From: an uncultured Alteromonadaceae bacterium
Lineage (GTDB): Bacteria > Pseudomonadota > Gammaproteobacteria > Enterobacterales > Alteromonadaceae
NCBI GenBank assembly: GCA_947494925.1
Contig: CANLWS010000017.1
Span: 1-56,587 of the forward strand
DNA length: 56,587 nt
Reading direction: 5' to 3'
Positions 42,933 to 52,190 of the stretch are shown piece by piece. The notes beneath the pieces were generated by a model. The model ran no database searches, had not been told where the DNA came from, and saw nothing but the letters and a program-made list of their open reading frames with translations. Position 1 is the first letter of the stretch. Each line of letters starts with the position of its first letter. The translations under genes were made by a program, and so were the position numbers.

Positions 42933-43629
42933 AACTTTTCTCTTTGCTTTCCATCAAATACTGCACTTCTATTTTCTGTTCTGCGACATAGCAAATTGTT
43001 TTTAGTATTGCTGCATAGAATGCGGTCAGTACACATACCGCAAAAGCGGGCCCGAATACTTTTGAAAAGGTTTCAGTATTCACGTTACTTGCGATAGCAA
43101 TGGCGCCAACTAGGGTGAATATAATCCCCATCAAAACTGAACTATTACCGGTCACATTGACAAACTTAACAGCAAGCCTGATATTTTTTTCAGGTATTCC
43201 TTTCTGTTCACTGATACACAGCTTGATACTTAGTTTCATACTTTCAAAAGATGTCACGGCCAAGCCGAAAGTGATAGCTGGTGGTACAACAACAATTAAC
43301 GAGGGTAGATTCACGAACATACTGAACTCGCCGCTTAGTACCATTGCCATAATACCAACGGCAATAAATATCAGCATACTTATTATAAAGGCCATGATGC
43401 CTCCTTGTTGTTTATTCAAAAATTCATAGCAACTTAAAATTGTTTGTTTCCAAAACCACAGGTTAGCGCGGGCCCGCCCTTGTTCAGGTAAGCGGTCGGT
43501 GACGTATTCCTCAATTAAATCACCAATCAGATGTTCTCTGGCGGCAACAGGAACGCTCAGGTTTAAGATACGTAGTGCCAATGCGGGAGGAGTAATATTG
43601 GAATCCAGCAAATCTGATGGATGCTTCAC
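42931..43629 (-). CDS. Permease-prefix-type membrane protein downstream of PadR
   Basis: A 232-residue protein. Residues 8-70 ('PPALALRILNLSVPVAAREHLIGDLIEEY' read in pieces, then 'FWKQTILSCYEFL') resemble the permease-prefix domain that heads FtsX-type ABC permeases paired with PadR regulators. Here it is followed only by four membrane helices, with no FtsX/MacB core. The GTG at 43629 overlaps the PadR stop as GTGA, so the two are translationally coupled; a GTG at 43647 is possible. The C-terminus ends 'QYLMESKEKS'. Role unknown; probably an accessory membrane component controlled by the PadR partner. Confidence 0.68.
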   Translation of the reverse strand: MKHPSDLLDSNITPPALALRILNLSVPVAAREHLIGDLIEEYVTDRLPEQGRARANLWFWKQTILSCYEFLNKQQGGIMAFIISMLIFIAVGIMAMVLSGEFSMFVNLPSLIVVVPPAITFGLAVTSFESMKLSIKLCISEQKGIPEKNIRLAVKFVNVTGNSSVLMGIIFTLVGAIAIASNVNTETFSKVFGPAFAVCVLTAFYAAILKTICYVAEQKIEVQYLMESKEKS

Positions 43630-43943
43630 AATTCCAGACCCTGCCACATGGTCTTCAGTTGCTGTTGGGTCTCTCGCAATGCCTGTTTACCCTCAGCGGA
43701 TAACTCGAAGTAACGTTTTGCACGGCCACCACGTTCAGCGGTAGGTTCACCAAGGGTAGAGCTGATAAAGCCTTTTTTCTCCATACGTTCCAAGGTTGCA
43801 TATAAAGCCCCGATGGAACTGTCTCGGTTTATCAGCTGTTTCAATGTCTTGCGAATTTCAGTGCCGTAACTCTTGCCTTTTAATTGGGCAAGAGTCAAAA
43901 GCAGCAGATGTTCAAACTCGCCTAGTTGACTGGGTTGACGCAT
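43626..43943 (-). CDS. PadR family transcriptional regulator
   Basis: A 105-residue winged-helix regulator of the PadR family: 'GEFEHLLLLTLAQLKGKSYGTEIRKTL', 'SSIGALYATLERMEKKGFISS' and 'GRAKRYFELSAEGKQALRET' are the conserved blocks. It lacks the long C-terminal helix of full PadR and belongs to the short subfamily paired with membrane proteins. It is coupled to the following gene. TTCTAT-TTA-ATAGAA 66 nt upstream is a candidate autoregulatory site. Confidence 0.88.
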   Translation of the reverse strand: MRQPSQLGEFEHLLLLTLAQLKGKSYGTEIRKTLKQLINRDSSIGALYATLERMEKKGFISSTLGEPTAERGGRAKRYFELSAEGKQALRETQQQLKTMWQGLEL

Positions 43944-44008
43944 TTATTTGCACTCCTTAAATATATTTTACAAAGTAGAACAAATGAAATTGAACAGCAA
44001 GATATATA

Positions 44009-44023
44009 TTCTATTTAATAGAA
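44009..44023. promoter_or_regulatory. Candidate PadR operator
   Basis: A TTCTAT-TTA-ATAGAA dyad in the 342-nt intergenic stretch 43944-44285 between PadR and rho, in AT-rich DNA suited to a promoter. PadR proteins bind such palindromes; assignment is by position only. Confidence 0.4.
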
Positions 44024-44057
44024 CAAACACGTTGGCCACATAAATATTCGATTTTTG

Positions 44058-44081
44058 GCTCTTGACCTTTGTCAGGAGAGC
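44058..44081 (+). promoter_or_regulatory. Hairpin in the rho upstream region
   Basis: GCTCT-TGAC-CTTT-GTCA-GG-AGAGC forms a stem with a GG bulge and is followed by TTTAATT. It may be part of the leader that autoregulates rho or mark a short upstream transcript. No rhoL-like leader ORF was recognised. Confidence 0.3.
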
Positions 44082-44285
44082 TTTAATTGCGTCATCCAGA
44101 CAAGGAATGTGGACTAAAACTTTTTTTTACTAGACGCAGGGCATATTTGGTGCTAACTTTTAATCGTTCACACCTGAACGCACCATTTTCTTGCCCAAAT
44201 CAGAGATTTAGATAAGTAAATACCTTTGTATTCACAAATAAAATTAGCTGTTAAAGCGAAACTTCAATCATAAAGACCCACCGAT

Positions 44286-45551
44286 ATGAATCTAACGGAA
44301 CTTAAGAATAAACCGATCAGCGAACTAGTTGCTCTGGCCGAAAAAATGGGCCTGGAAAACATGGCTCGTGCTCGTAAACAAGATATTATTTTCTCAATCC
44401 TAAAAGCGCATGCCAAAAGCGGCGAAGACATCTTCGGCGATGGCGTTCTTGAAATCCTGCAAGATGGATTCGGATTTCTGCGCTCTGCTGATTCTTCCTA
44501 TCTGGCGGGCCCTGATGATATTTATGTTTCTCCTAGCCAAATCCGTCGCTTTAATTTGCGCACGGGTGACACCATAGCGGGGAAAATTCGCCCGCCTAAA
44601 GACAGTGAGCGTTATTTCGCTTTGCTGAAAATCCGCGAAGTCAATTTCGACAAGCCGGAAAATGCACGTAACAAAATATTGTTCGAAAACCTCACACCAC
44701 TTCATGCAAATGAACGTTTGGTGATGGAGCGGGGTAATGGCAGTACCGAAGACATTACTGCGCGTGTTCTCGATTTAGCCTCCCCGATTGGTGGCGGTCA
44801 ACGTGGTTTGATAGTCGCACCGCCGAAAGCCGGTAAAACGCTTCTGCTACAGAATATCGCGCAATCTATGGCTGCTAATCACCCGGAATGCGAATTGATG
44901 GTCTTGCTTATTGATGAGCGTCCGGAAGAAGTCACCGAGATGCAACGTCTGGTTCAAGGCGAAGTTATTGCTTCTACTTTTGATGAACCGGCCAGTCGTC
45001 ACGTACAAGTGGCTGAAATGGTAATTGAAAAAGCCAAGCGCCTGGTAGAGCACAAAAAGAACGTAGTCATATTGCTTGACTCTATTACCCGATTGGCCCG
45101 TGCATACAATACGGTGATCCCATCTTCAGGTAAGGTACTGACAGGTGGTGTTGATGCTAACGCATTACATAAGCCCAAACGTTTCTTTGGTGCAGCACGT
45201 AATGTTGAAGAAGGCGGTAGCCTGACCATTATTGCTACTGCATTGATTGATACTGGTTCGAAGATGGATGAAGTTATCTACGAAGAGTTTAAAGGTACGG
45301 GTAACATGGAATTGCACCTGAACCGCAAGATTGCAGAAAAACGTGTCTTCCCTGCTATCGACTTCAATCGTTCTGGTACCCGTCGTGAAGAGTTGTTAAC
45401 GACGCCGGAAGAATTGCAGAAGATGTGGATATTGCGCAAAATCGTGCATGAAATGTCTGAGATCGATGCAATGGAATTCCTTATTGGTAAATTGTCGATG
45501 ACAAAAACCAACAACGAATTCTTCGATGCGATGAAACGTCAGAAAAGTTAA
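44286..45551 (+). CDS. rho: Transcription termination factor Rho
   Basis: A 421-residue hexameric RNA-dependent ATPase. The N-terminal Rho-N domain opens '[22 protein letters not shown]'; the cold-shock RNA-binding core has '[14 protein letters not shown]' and '[16 protein letters not shown]'. Walker A is '[16 protein letters not shown]', Walker B '[16 protein letters not shown]', the Q-loop '[25 protein letters not shown]' is read in pieces, and the R-loop '[17 protein letters not shown]' is complete. Length matches E. coli Rho (419). Autoregulation is general for rho; the leader has at least one hairpin. Confidence 0.96.
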   Translation: MNLTELKNKPISELVALAEKMGLENMARARKQDIIFSILKAHAKSGEDIFGDGVLEILQDGFGFLRSADSSYLAGPDDIYVSPSQIRRFNLRTGDTIAGKIRPPKDSERYFALLKIREVNFDKPENARNKILFENLTPLHANERLVMERGNGSTEDITARVLDLASPIGGGQRGLIVAPPKAGKTLLLQNIAQSMAANHPECELMVLLIDERPEEVTEMQRLVQGEVIASTFDEPASRHVQVAEMVIEKAKRLVEHKKNVVILLDSITRLARAYNTVIPSSGKVLTGGVDANALHKPKRFFGAARNVEEGGSLTIIATALIDTGSKMDEVIYEEFKGTGNMELHLNRKIAEKRVFPAIDFNRSGTRREELLTTPEELQKMWILRKIVHEMSEIDAMEFLIGKLSMTKTNNEFFDAMKRQKS

Positions 45552-45565
45552 TTGAGATTGATTGA

Positions 45566-45602
45566 AAAATCCGCTTCAGGAAACTGTTAGCGGATTTTTT
45601 TT
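45566..45602 (+). terminator. Terminator of rho
   Basis: AATCCGCT / AGCGGATT stem with an inner CAG/CTG pairing and a GAAA-type loop, followed by eight T. Confidence 0.85.
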
Positions 45603-45682
45603 GCTTAAAAAACAGATACAGTTTAGGTTAACAGTCTGCACCATTGTAAAGACAATGATTTATTGGAGTTGAGGATAATAAA

Positions 45683-46969
45683 ATGAAAAAACTACTCGCG
45701 GCCATGTTACTGATGCCATCACTGGCAATAGCAGACCCTGTATCAGAGATGGCAGATAAAATTGAATCTCAGGTTATAGAATGGCGCCATCATTTACACC
45801 AAAATCCTGAATTGTCTAATCGTGAGTTTGAAACTGCCAAATATGTCGAAAAATACTTACGCGGGCTCGGCTTGGAAGTCCAGACCGGCGTGGCTATCAC
45901 CGGGGTAGTCGCAATACTTGACTCAGGCAAACCAGGTCCTGTGGTCGCGCTGCGCGCCGATATGGATGGCTTACCTGTGCCCGAGCAAAATGACTTGCCC
46001 TGGAAGTCCACTAAGCGGGGGATCCTGAATGGAAATGATGTGCCTGTCATGCATGCCTGCGGTCACGACACCCACATGGCAATGTTAATGGGCGCTGCTA
46101 AAATCCTGACGGAAATGAAAAGTGAATTGCACGGCAAGGTGAAATTCATATTCCAACCTGCAGAGGAAGGTGCACCACGCGGCGAAAAAGGTGGGGCTGA
46201 AATCATGGTTAAAGAAGGGGTATTGGAAAACCCCGACGTTGATGTGATTTTTGGACTACATATCAGCGCCAATACAGATATCGGAAAAGTCCGTTATCGC
46301 GAAGGCGGCACGATGGCTGCCGTGGATCCGTTTAAAATTGTTATCAAAGGCAAGCAAGCTCACGGTGCATATCCATGGTTAAGTGTTGATCCTATCACCA
46401 CTGCCGCTCAGGTCATCATGGGATTGCAAACTATCGTCAGCAGAGAACTGAAATTGATAGATGACGCAGCAGTTGTCACTATTGGGTCAATTCATGGTGG
46501 AAATCGCTCAAACATAATCCCCAATGAAGTTGAGCTGGTGGGGACGATCCGAACATTAAATAAAGCATCGCGCGAGCATATTTATGAAGCGCTGCCGCGC
46601 AAAGTGAAAGGGATTGCCGATAGTATGCGTGCAGAAGCGGAAGTCACTTTGCCGCTGGATTATAACTATCCCATAACCTTTAATGATCATGCGTTAACAG
46701 CACAAATGTTGCCAACCTTGCAGCGAAGCGCGGGCAAGGACAATGTCATATACAGTAAAGCGGTGACAGGTGCTGAGGACTTTTCATTCTTTCAGGAAAA
46801 GGTCCCAGGTCTGTATTTGTGGGTAGGTGGCAAGCCGCTAGATGTGCCCCCTTCCGAAGCGCCAGCGCACCATACTCCAGAGTTTTATGTAGATGATGCA
46901 GGAATGAAAACCGGTGTTAAACTGCTCACTGACATGACGCTGGATTATATGCAGCAGTTTAAAAAATAG
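45683..46969 (+). CDS. Exported M20D amidohydrolase/peptidase
   Basis: A 428-residue exported metallo-enzyme with signal peptide 1-17 ('LLAAMLLMPSLAIA'). M20D ligands are visible: 'VPVMHACGHDTHMAML' (Cys, His), 'FIFQPAEEGAPRGEKGGAE' (Glu-Glu), 'IFGLHISANT' (His) and 'EAPAHHTPEFYVDD' (His). A dimerisation domain lies between about 190 and 310. Relatives hydrolyse N-acyl amino acids, such as hippurate or indole-acetyl conjugates. The signal peptide places it in the periplasm, the usual state in Alteromonadales. The next gene starts 24 nt later and may be co-transcribed. Confidence 0.88.
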   Translation: MKKLLAAMLLMPSLAIADPVSEMADKIESQVIEWRHHLHQNPELSNREFETAKYVEKYLRGLGLEVQTGVAITGVVAILDSGKPGPVVALRADMDGLPVPEQNDLPWKSTKRGILNGNDVPVMHACGHDTHMAMLMGAAKILTEMKSELHGKVKFIFQPAEEGAPRGEKGGAEIMVKEGVLENPDVDVIFGLHISANTDIGKVRYREGGTMAAVDPFKIVIKGKQAHGAYPWLSVDPITTAAQVIMGLQTIVSRELKLIDDAAVVTIGSIHGGNRSNIIPNEVELVGTIRTLNKASREHIYEALPRKVKGIADSMRAEAEVTLPLDYNYPITFNDHALTAQMLPTLQRSAGKDNVIYSKAVTGAEDFSFFQEKVPGLYLWVGGKPLDVPPSEAPAHHTPEFYVDDAGMKTGVKLLTDMTLDYMQQFKK

Positions 46970-46993
46970 TAGTGATGCTTTAGGTATTATCAA

Positions 46994-49774
46994 GTGACCA
47001 AGTCACTTAGCGTAACTCTACTTCTCTCACTGCTAGGCGCGGCAATCAATTTGTTTCCCGCGCCGTTTAGCAGTGATGCGGTTTTCGCATATGGATTTTC
47101 CACCTGTATTTTTATCGCGCTTCGATATGGCTGGCGGTACTCAACTCCAGCATCGCTGATCGTCTCAATCCCACTTTTTCTCGAACCCTTAAGCCCTTTT
47201 CCCTTTTTGCTGATAATGCATACTTTGTTCATTGCATACTGCTGTCATGGACAATCTAACTCACGACTAGTGACTGCGACCTTGTCCTTTTTAGGACTCA
47301 TAGCACTACCTGTTTACGGCATGCAACTGGTGTGGTTGGGGCAGCCCATCGGATTTGTGGAAGTCGGTGTTTACCTGACCAATTTCATCAATACTCTGGC
47401 AAGTAGTTTGATCGGCCAATTTGTTTTTATCGGGATCAGTATACTTTGGCCTTCCCAGGATCAGATACCTATCAAAATGGGATTTTTGTTCCGCTACTTT
47501 TTTACCGGGCTGTTCTTTTTTGCAATAACCACTGTGACTTTTGTCTACATAGGTTTCTCTCAACGAGAGCAGGTGGCTGAACTTAATGCGTATTTGCAAC
47601 AGCGCTCTGAGGTAGTATCCGCCCAGGTAGATTCTTTCCTTGGCAGTCATTCCAGTGCGTTGGAAATTAGTGCAAACGCGATTCAGGATGCGCCCTCTAC
47701 AGCTGATCAGCGCTTAGCCAGTATTGCCAATGGTTATCCTGGCTATCTGACCTTTCTTATGACCGACGAAGTTGGCTATATTACCCATGCTTATCCAGCC
47801 GAGTTACTGCAACTGGTCATAGAAAATGACGATCTGGATGTCAGTTATCGAAGTTATTTCAGCGTACCAAGATCAAGCGGCGAACTCTATATATCCGAGG
47901 CCTTCGAAGGTAAAGGGTTTGGCAGTGATCCCATAGTTGCGATTTCCAGCCCAATATACAGCGAAGGTAAATTTACCGGGGTGCTGGAAGGGTCGCTGAA
48001 TCTGTCATCATTCAACGGCTATGATGAGCAGGAGATCAATCAGAAAGTGGCGATGGTGATCACCGATCCTAATGATGTAGTGGTGTTTGCGTCCCCTGTT
48101 TTAGGCATACAACCATTGCAAAAGCTCAGCGACACCCTGTGCTTACAAGGTCAATGTGAGGGAGCAACCCCTGGTCAGGTTGACTGGATATATTCGAACG
48201 TAGAGAGTTCAGAGTACAACTGGAAAGTCACCAAGCTTTACCCTCAACAAGAATTTGCCAATCAGGTGTCGGAATATGTGGTTATTGCCATTTTGTTTTT
48301 ATTGTTGCTGACCTTGATAGCCAATTTAGCAAGTGTATTGGTAGCCATCGCATTTTCAAAACCCTTGAACGCCCTGATAGAAAATTTTGGGAAATTTGAT
48401 CCAAGCAATCCATCCTTTGAAAATATTCAGTTCAGAAGCAAGCAATATCTGGAGGAAATCGCCAAGCTGGACGCCGGGTTTGATCAACTACGTCTGCGGC
48501 TGGTGCAGCTATTCGGGCAGTTGAACCATGCCAATGTTAAACAGGAGAAGCTCAATACTGAACTGACCCAACTGAACAGCTCGCTCGAACAACGGGTCAC
48601 AGAAAAAACTTCTTCTCTAGAGATTGCGCTCAAACAGGCCAATCAGGCAAGTGAAGCTAAATCGCGTTTTCTGGCTAACATGTCACACGAAATTCGTACA
48701 CCGATGAATGGAATACTTGGCGCCTGCCAGAATTTGCAGCATGCCGACCTTGACGATAAAAGTCGACGCAGGCTGGATGTCATTCAGCAATCGGCCAAAG
48801 CCTTAATGGATATTCTTAACGGGATACTGGATTGGTCAAAAATTGAGTCGGGTAAAATGACGGTGGAAGCAACCGTTTTCAACCTAGCCGATCAACTAAC
48901 GAATTGTGTGGAGCTGCACCGATACTCAGCGCAACAAAAGCATATTGAGTTATCCTTAGTAATTGCAGAAGACATTCCCAACTTTGTAAACGGTGACAGC
49001 ACCAAACTGAATCAGATTTTGAATAACCTGCTAAGCAATGCAATTAAATTTACTGAGCAAGGGTTCGTTAAAGTGGATGTCAGGTATCACCGCGGAAATT
49101 TATTGTTAAGCGTCAAAGACAGCGGAATTGGTATAGATGAAAAACATAAAAAACAGGTGTTCGAAGAATTTGCCCAGGCCGATTTGTCGACTACGCGAAA
49201 TTATGGGGGAACTGGATTAGGATTGGCTATCAGTCAGGGGTTGGCAAACATAATGGGAGGTCAACTTAGCCTCGACAGCGAAGTAGGGGTAGGAACGACC
49301 TTGTCGTTGAAACTACCAATGCGACTGGCGCGGAAACCACAACCCGAGCAACAACAATCCGCTAGTTTACCGCAAAACCTTAAAATTCTGCTGGCTGAAG
49401 ACAACGATATTAATGCTGAAATTCTGCTGGATATGCTTAATACATCGGAACGAAATGTGCGCTGTATTCGTGTGGCTGATGGTAAACAGGCGCTTGAGGC
49501 GGTTCAAAAACATAATTTTGACCTGGTTCTGATGGATTGCCAGATGCCGGTTATGGATGGTTTTGATGCCACCAAAGCGATTCGCTTACTAGCAGATGAC
49601 AAAGGCAGGTTACCAATAATTGCATTGACCGCAAATGCCTATTCGGAGGACCGGCAACTCTGTCTGGACGCCGGTATGAATGAACATATAGCAAAACCGG
49701 TGAACAAGGAAACCTTGTTCACCGTCATCTCACACTGCCTCTCGGGCCTCGGCCTTTTTGCTGAAGGCTCGTAG
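46994..49774 (+). CDS. Hybrid sensor histidine kinase with dCache-like sensor
   Basis: A 926-residue membrane sensor. Six to seven N-terminal helices (1-190) form a MASE1-like module. A periplasmic dCache-like domain (about 205-430) contains 'SYRSYFSVPRSSGELYISEAF' in pieces and 'SSPIYSEGKFTGVLEGSL'. A further membrane helix (about 435-458), a HAMP-like linker and a coiled coil follow. HisKA has phospho-accepting His565 in 'NMSHEIRTPMNGI'; HATPase has 'LNNLLSNAIKFT', 'DSGIGID' and 'GGTGLGLAIS'. A receiver domain carries Asp848 in 'LVLMDCQMPVMDG'. There is no HPt domain, so an external one must continue the phosphorelay. GTG start. Its 3' end overlaps nhaA by 45 nt. Confidence 0.9.
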   Translation: MTKSLSVTLLLSLLGAAINLFPAPFSSDAVFAYGFSTCIFIALRYGWRYSTPASLIVSIPLFLEPLSPFPFLLIMHTLFIAYCCHGQSNSRLVTATLSFLGLIALPVYGMQLVWLGQPIGFVEVGVYLTNFINTLASSLIGQFVFIGISILWPSQDQIPIKMGFLFRYFFTGLFFFAITTVTFVYIGFSQREQVAELNAYLQQRSEVVSAQVDSFLGSHSSALEISANAIQDAPSTADQRLASIANGYPGYLTFLMTDEVGYITHAYPAELLQLVIENDDLDVSYRSYFSVPRSSGELYISEAFEGKGFGSDPIVAISSPIYSEGKFTGVLEGSLNLSSFNGYDEQEINQKVAMVITDPNDVVVFASPVLGIQPLQKLSDTLCLQGQCEGATPGQVDWIYSNVESSEYNWKVTKLYPQQEFANQVSEYVVIAILFLLLLTLIANLASVLVAIAFSKPLNALIENFGKFDPSNPSFENIQFRSKQYLEEIAKLDAGFDQLRLRLVQLFGQLNHANVKQEKLNTELTQLNSSLEQRVTEKTSSLEIALKQANQASEAKSRFLANMSHEIRTPMNGILGACQNLQHADLDDKSRRRLDVIQQSAKALMDILNGILDWSKIESGKMTVEATVFNLADQLTNCVELHRYSAQQKHIELSLVIAEDIPNFVNGDSTKLNQILNNLLSNAIKFTEQGFVKVDVRYHRGNLLLSVKDSGIGIDEKHKKQVFEEFAQADLSTTRNYGGTGLGLAISQGLANIMGGQLSLDSEVGVGTTLSLKLPMRLARKPQPEQQQSASLPQNLKILLAEDNDINAEILLDMLNTSERNVRCIRVADGKQALEAVQKHNFDLVLMDCQMPVMDGFDATKAIRLLADDKGRLPIIALTANAYSEDRQLCLDAGMNEHIAKPVNKETLFTVISHCLSGLGLFAEGS

Positions 49775-50908
49775 CACCAGGTATCCCAGAACCGCAGATG
49801 CAATAGAACCGGCCAGAATGCCAAGGCGTTCGTCGAAGATCAGGTTGGTACCTGTTTCTTCGAAAGCCAGAGAGCCTATAAACAAACTCATGGTGAAGCC
49901 AACACCGCATAGCGCTGAACACCCGTACAGCTGCATCCAGTTAATGTCGTCAGGTAAACGTGTCCATCCGACTTTTATTGCTAGCCAGCTGCACAAAAAT
50001 ACGCCGATTTGCTTACCCACAAATAAGCCAAGGAATATGCCCATGGTGACAGGGTGCATAATGGATTCTGCGTTGATGCTACCCATATCAATTCCTGAAT
50101 TGGCAAAGGCAAAGATGGGTAAAATCACAAAACTAACTGATGGGTGTAGGCTGTGTTCCAGTTCAGTGACCGCGGAGCGTTGTGGGTTATCTGGATCACG
50201 CATGGGAATAAAGAATGCCAACATTACTCCGGCTAACGTGGCATGAACGCCAGATTTGAGCATTGCTACCCACAGTACCACACCCACCAGAATATATGAG
50301 GGAACAGACTGCACATTGGTACGATTTAAATAGGTGAGGAAGGCCAGACAAAATGCGGCCACTATCAGTGGGCTGGCGGAAATATTTTCGGAATAGAACA
50401 ATGCAATAATCAAGATTGCACCAATATCATCAATAATCGCTAAAGTGACCAGGAAGACTTTCAGACTAATGGGAATTCGGCTCCCCAGTAGCGCCAGGAT
50501 CCCCAAGGCAAAAGCGATATCTGTGGCAGCCGGGATTGCCCAACCAGACAGTGCAATCGGGTCGCCCCATGTGAAATACACATAAATAGCCGCAGGGAAA
50601 AGCATTCCGCCTACGGCACCGGCAGCAGGCAATACTATGTTAGCCGGATTGGACAGCTCCCCTTCGCGCAGTTCACGTTTGAGTTCCAGGCCAACCAGGA
50701 AAAAGAACACCGCCATCAGGCCGTCATTGATCCATAGTAAAAGTGGCTTATCGATGGCAAGTGTGCCGATTTGTACCACAACAGGTAATTCAATTAATTG
50801 ATCATAGATCCAGGAAACTGGCGAATTGGCGACAATCAGGGCCAATACTGCGGAAAACATCAATATAATCCCCGCAGCAGATTCCTTTTTTAGAAAGTCA
50901 TGAATCAT
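49730..50908 (-). CDS. nhaA: Na+/H+ antiporter NhaA
   Basis: A 392-residue NhaA-family antiporter, near the E. coli length of 388. The ion-binding aspartate pair lies in 'FLVTLAIIDDIGAILIIALF'. Other landmarks are 'INDGLMAVFFFLVGLELKRELREGELS' (helix 2 and the pH-sensor loop), 'GWAIPAATDIAFALGILALLG', 'AGVMLAFFIPMRDP' and the closing 'LYGCSALCGVGFTMSLFIGSLAF'. It exchanges 2 H+ for one Na+ and maintains pH and salt balance in the inner membrane. The start codon lies inside the end of the upstream LysR gene, so expression is coupled. Confidence 0.94.
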   Translation of the reverse strand: MIHDFLKKESAAGIILMFSAVLALIVANSPVSWIYDQLIELPVVVQIGTLAIDKPLLLWINDGLMAVFFFLVGLELKRELREGELSNPANIVLPAAGAVGGMLFPAAIYVYFTWGDPIALSGWAIPAATDIAFALGILALLGSRIPISLKVFLVTLAIIDDIGAILIIALFYSENISASPLIVAAFCLAFLTYLNRTNVQSVPSYILVGVVLWVAMLKSGVHATLAGVMLAFFIPMRDPDNPQRSAVTELEHSLHPSVSFVILPIFAFANSGIDMGSINAESIMHPVTMGIFLGLFVGKQIGVFLCSWLAIKVGWTRLPDDINWMQLYGCSALCGVGFTMSLFIGSLAFEETGTNLIFDERLGILAGSIASAVLGYLVLRAFSKKAEAREAV

Positions 50909-51827
50909 TACATAGTTCCTTGTGTTCTATTTTGTTTTCGCCAATCAAATTTAATCCGCTTTGGGCTTCCAAAAAGGCAAGAAAAGCATCGCACACCAGG
51001 CTTTTGGGGCGGCTATTTGAGGTCACTGCCTGCCAATATGCGTGAAGAGGAAAATCTTTGATATTCAGGCGTTTAATTTGCGTGTCATCGAATTGAGCCA
51101 ATGTATGTTCTGACAGAATAGCGAGTCCGAGACCGGAAGCAACAGAAATTTTGATCGCTTCATTGCTTTCCACCAACATGGTGTTTCTCAGTTCCACCTG
51201 GTGTCTGTCGCAATACTGCTGAATCGTCAATTGTGTGCCGGAACCCTGCTCACGCATTAAAAAGCGTTCATCGTTTATTTCAGTCAGACTGCAGTTGTCA
51301 CGGCCTTCATAGTTGGCGGGGGCGATAACGCTGATGATATTGCGATCAAAAGGCTGACAGGTAATATTTAAATCTCGAGGCGGATGACTGAAAATATATA
51401 AATCATCCATATTTTGTCTGAGGCGTTCGATAATCTGCGCGCGGTTGCCTATCTTCAGTTCAATATCCAGTTTAGGGTGAGAGCGCACGAAATCCGCTAA
51501 CAAGGGGGGTACAACATATTTGGCCGTTGTTACCACAGCGATTTTTAACGTTCCCACTTCAACGCCTCGCAGCGCTTCAATTTGGGTATGCAGCTTCTGC
51601 TGAGAAGACAGCACTTCCTGCGCGCAACGATACAAGGCTTTTCCTGCCTCGGTCAGAAGCATTTTGCCGTGATGAATTTCGAACAAAGAGACGTCGAGTT
51701 CTTTGCTGAGTTTTTTCAGCTGCAACGACACCGTCGGCTGACTGAGTGCCAGCTGATCAGAGGCAGCAGTGATAGATCCGCTATCCACTACCTGTCGGTA
51801 GACCTGTAATAATCTGAAAGTAAGCAT
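50898..51827 (-). CDS. LysR family regulator, CbbR-like, coupled to nhaA
   Basis: A 309-residue LysR regulator. The HTH is near residues 3-62 ('VYRQVVDSGSITAASDQLALSQPTVSLQLKKLSKEL'). The effector domain begins 'GTLKIAVVTTAKYVVPPLLADFVRSHP' and continues 'KIGNRAQIIERLRQNMDDLYIF', the CbbR/YeiE-type pattern rather than that of E. coli NhaR. Its 3' end overlaps nhaA by 11 nt, making it the likely controller of the antiporter. Transcribed divergently from the purE region. Confidence 0.85.
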   Translation of the reverse strand: MLTFRLLQVYRQVVDSGSITAASDQLALSQPTVSLQLKKLSKELDVSLFEIHHGKMLLTEAGKALYRCAQEVLSSQQKLHTQIEALRGVEVGTLKIAVVTTAKYVVPPLLADFVRSHPKLDIELKIGNRAQIIERLRQNMDDLYIFSHPPRDLNITCQPFDRNIISVIAPANYEGRDNCSLTEINDERFLMREQGSGTQLTIQQYCDRHQVELRNTMLVESNEAIKISVASGLGLAILSEHTLAQFDDTQIKRLNIKDFPLHAYWQAVTSNSRPKSLVCDAFLAFLEAQSGLNLIGENKIEHKELCNDS

Positions 51828-51946
51828 GGCACCAATTATAGATATTAATAAAAGTAAATGTAAACTATATATACAATAATCTATGAAAAAAGTTCACTCA
51901 TTTGTAGTTTTTCAGCGGCAATTGCAGATAAAAACCATCAGAGAGT

Positions 51947-51975
51947 TTGGGCTTGTGCAGGATATGAGCTACAAT
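51947..51975 (+). promoter_or_regulatory. Sigma-70-type promoter for purEK
   Basis: TTGGGC (51947-51952), a 17-nt spacer and TACAAT (51970-51975) predict a start near 51982, leaving a leader of about 210 nt before purE. It lies in the 363-nt gap 51828-52190. The leader also has the dyad GAGTCA-GG-TGACTC (52056-52069). No PurR box was recognised. Confidence 0.5.
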
Positions 51976-52190
51976 CTGCGTCCAATTTTCAGCCCATGCT
52001 GATTTCGGTTGTAGTTGAGTCCGCAGTCTGGAGCATGTGCAGAAAAAGGTAAAAGGAGTCAGGTGACTCTGGATCTTGGGAATACCTCATTCGCAGGTTG
52101 TGATTCTGGCTAGCAGGATCAGCCCAGTTACTAATGAATTTTTGTGAGCAGCTGACAATGTTGCTTACAGGCTATTTATCAGGAGCCGTT

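Noticed and set aside
52134..52190. Longer N-terminus of PurE from the upstream ATG
   Set aside because: No ribosome binding site there; AGGAG precedes the ATG at 52191, where the PurE family normally starts.
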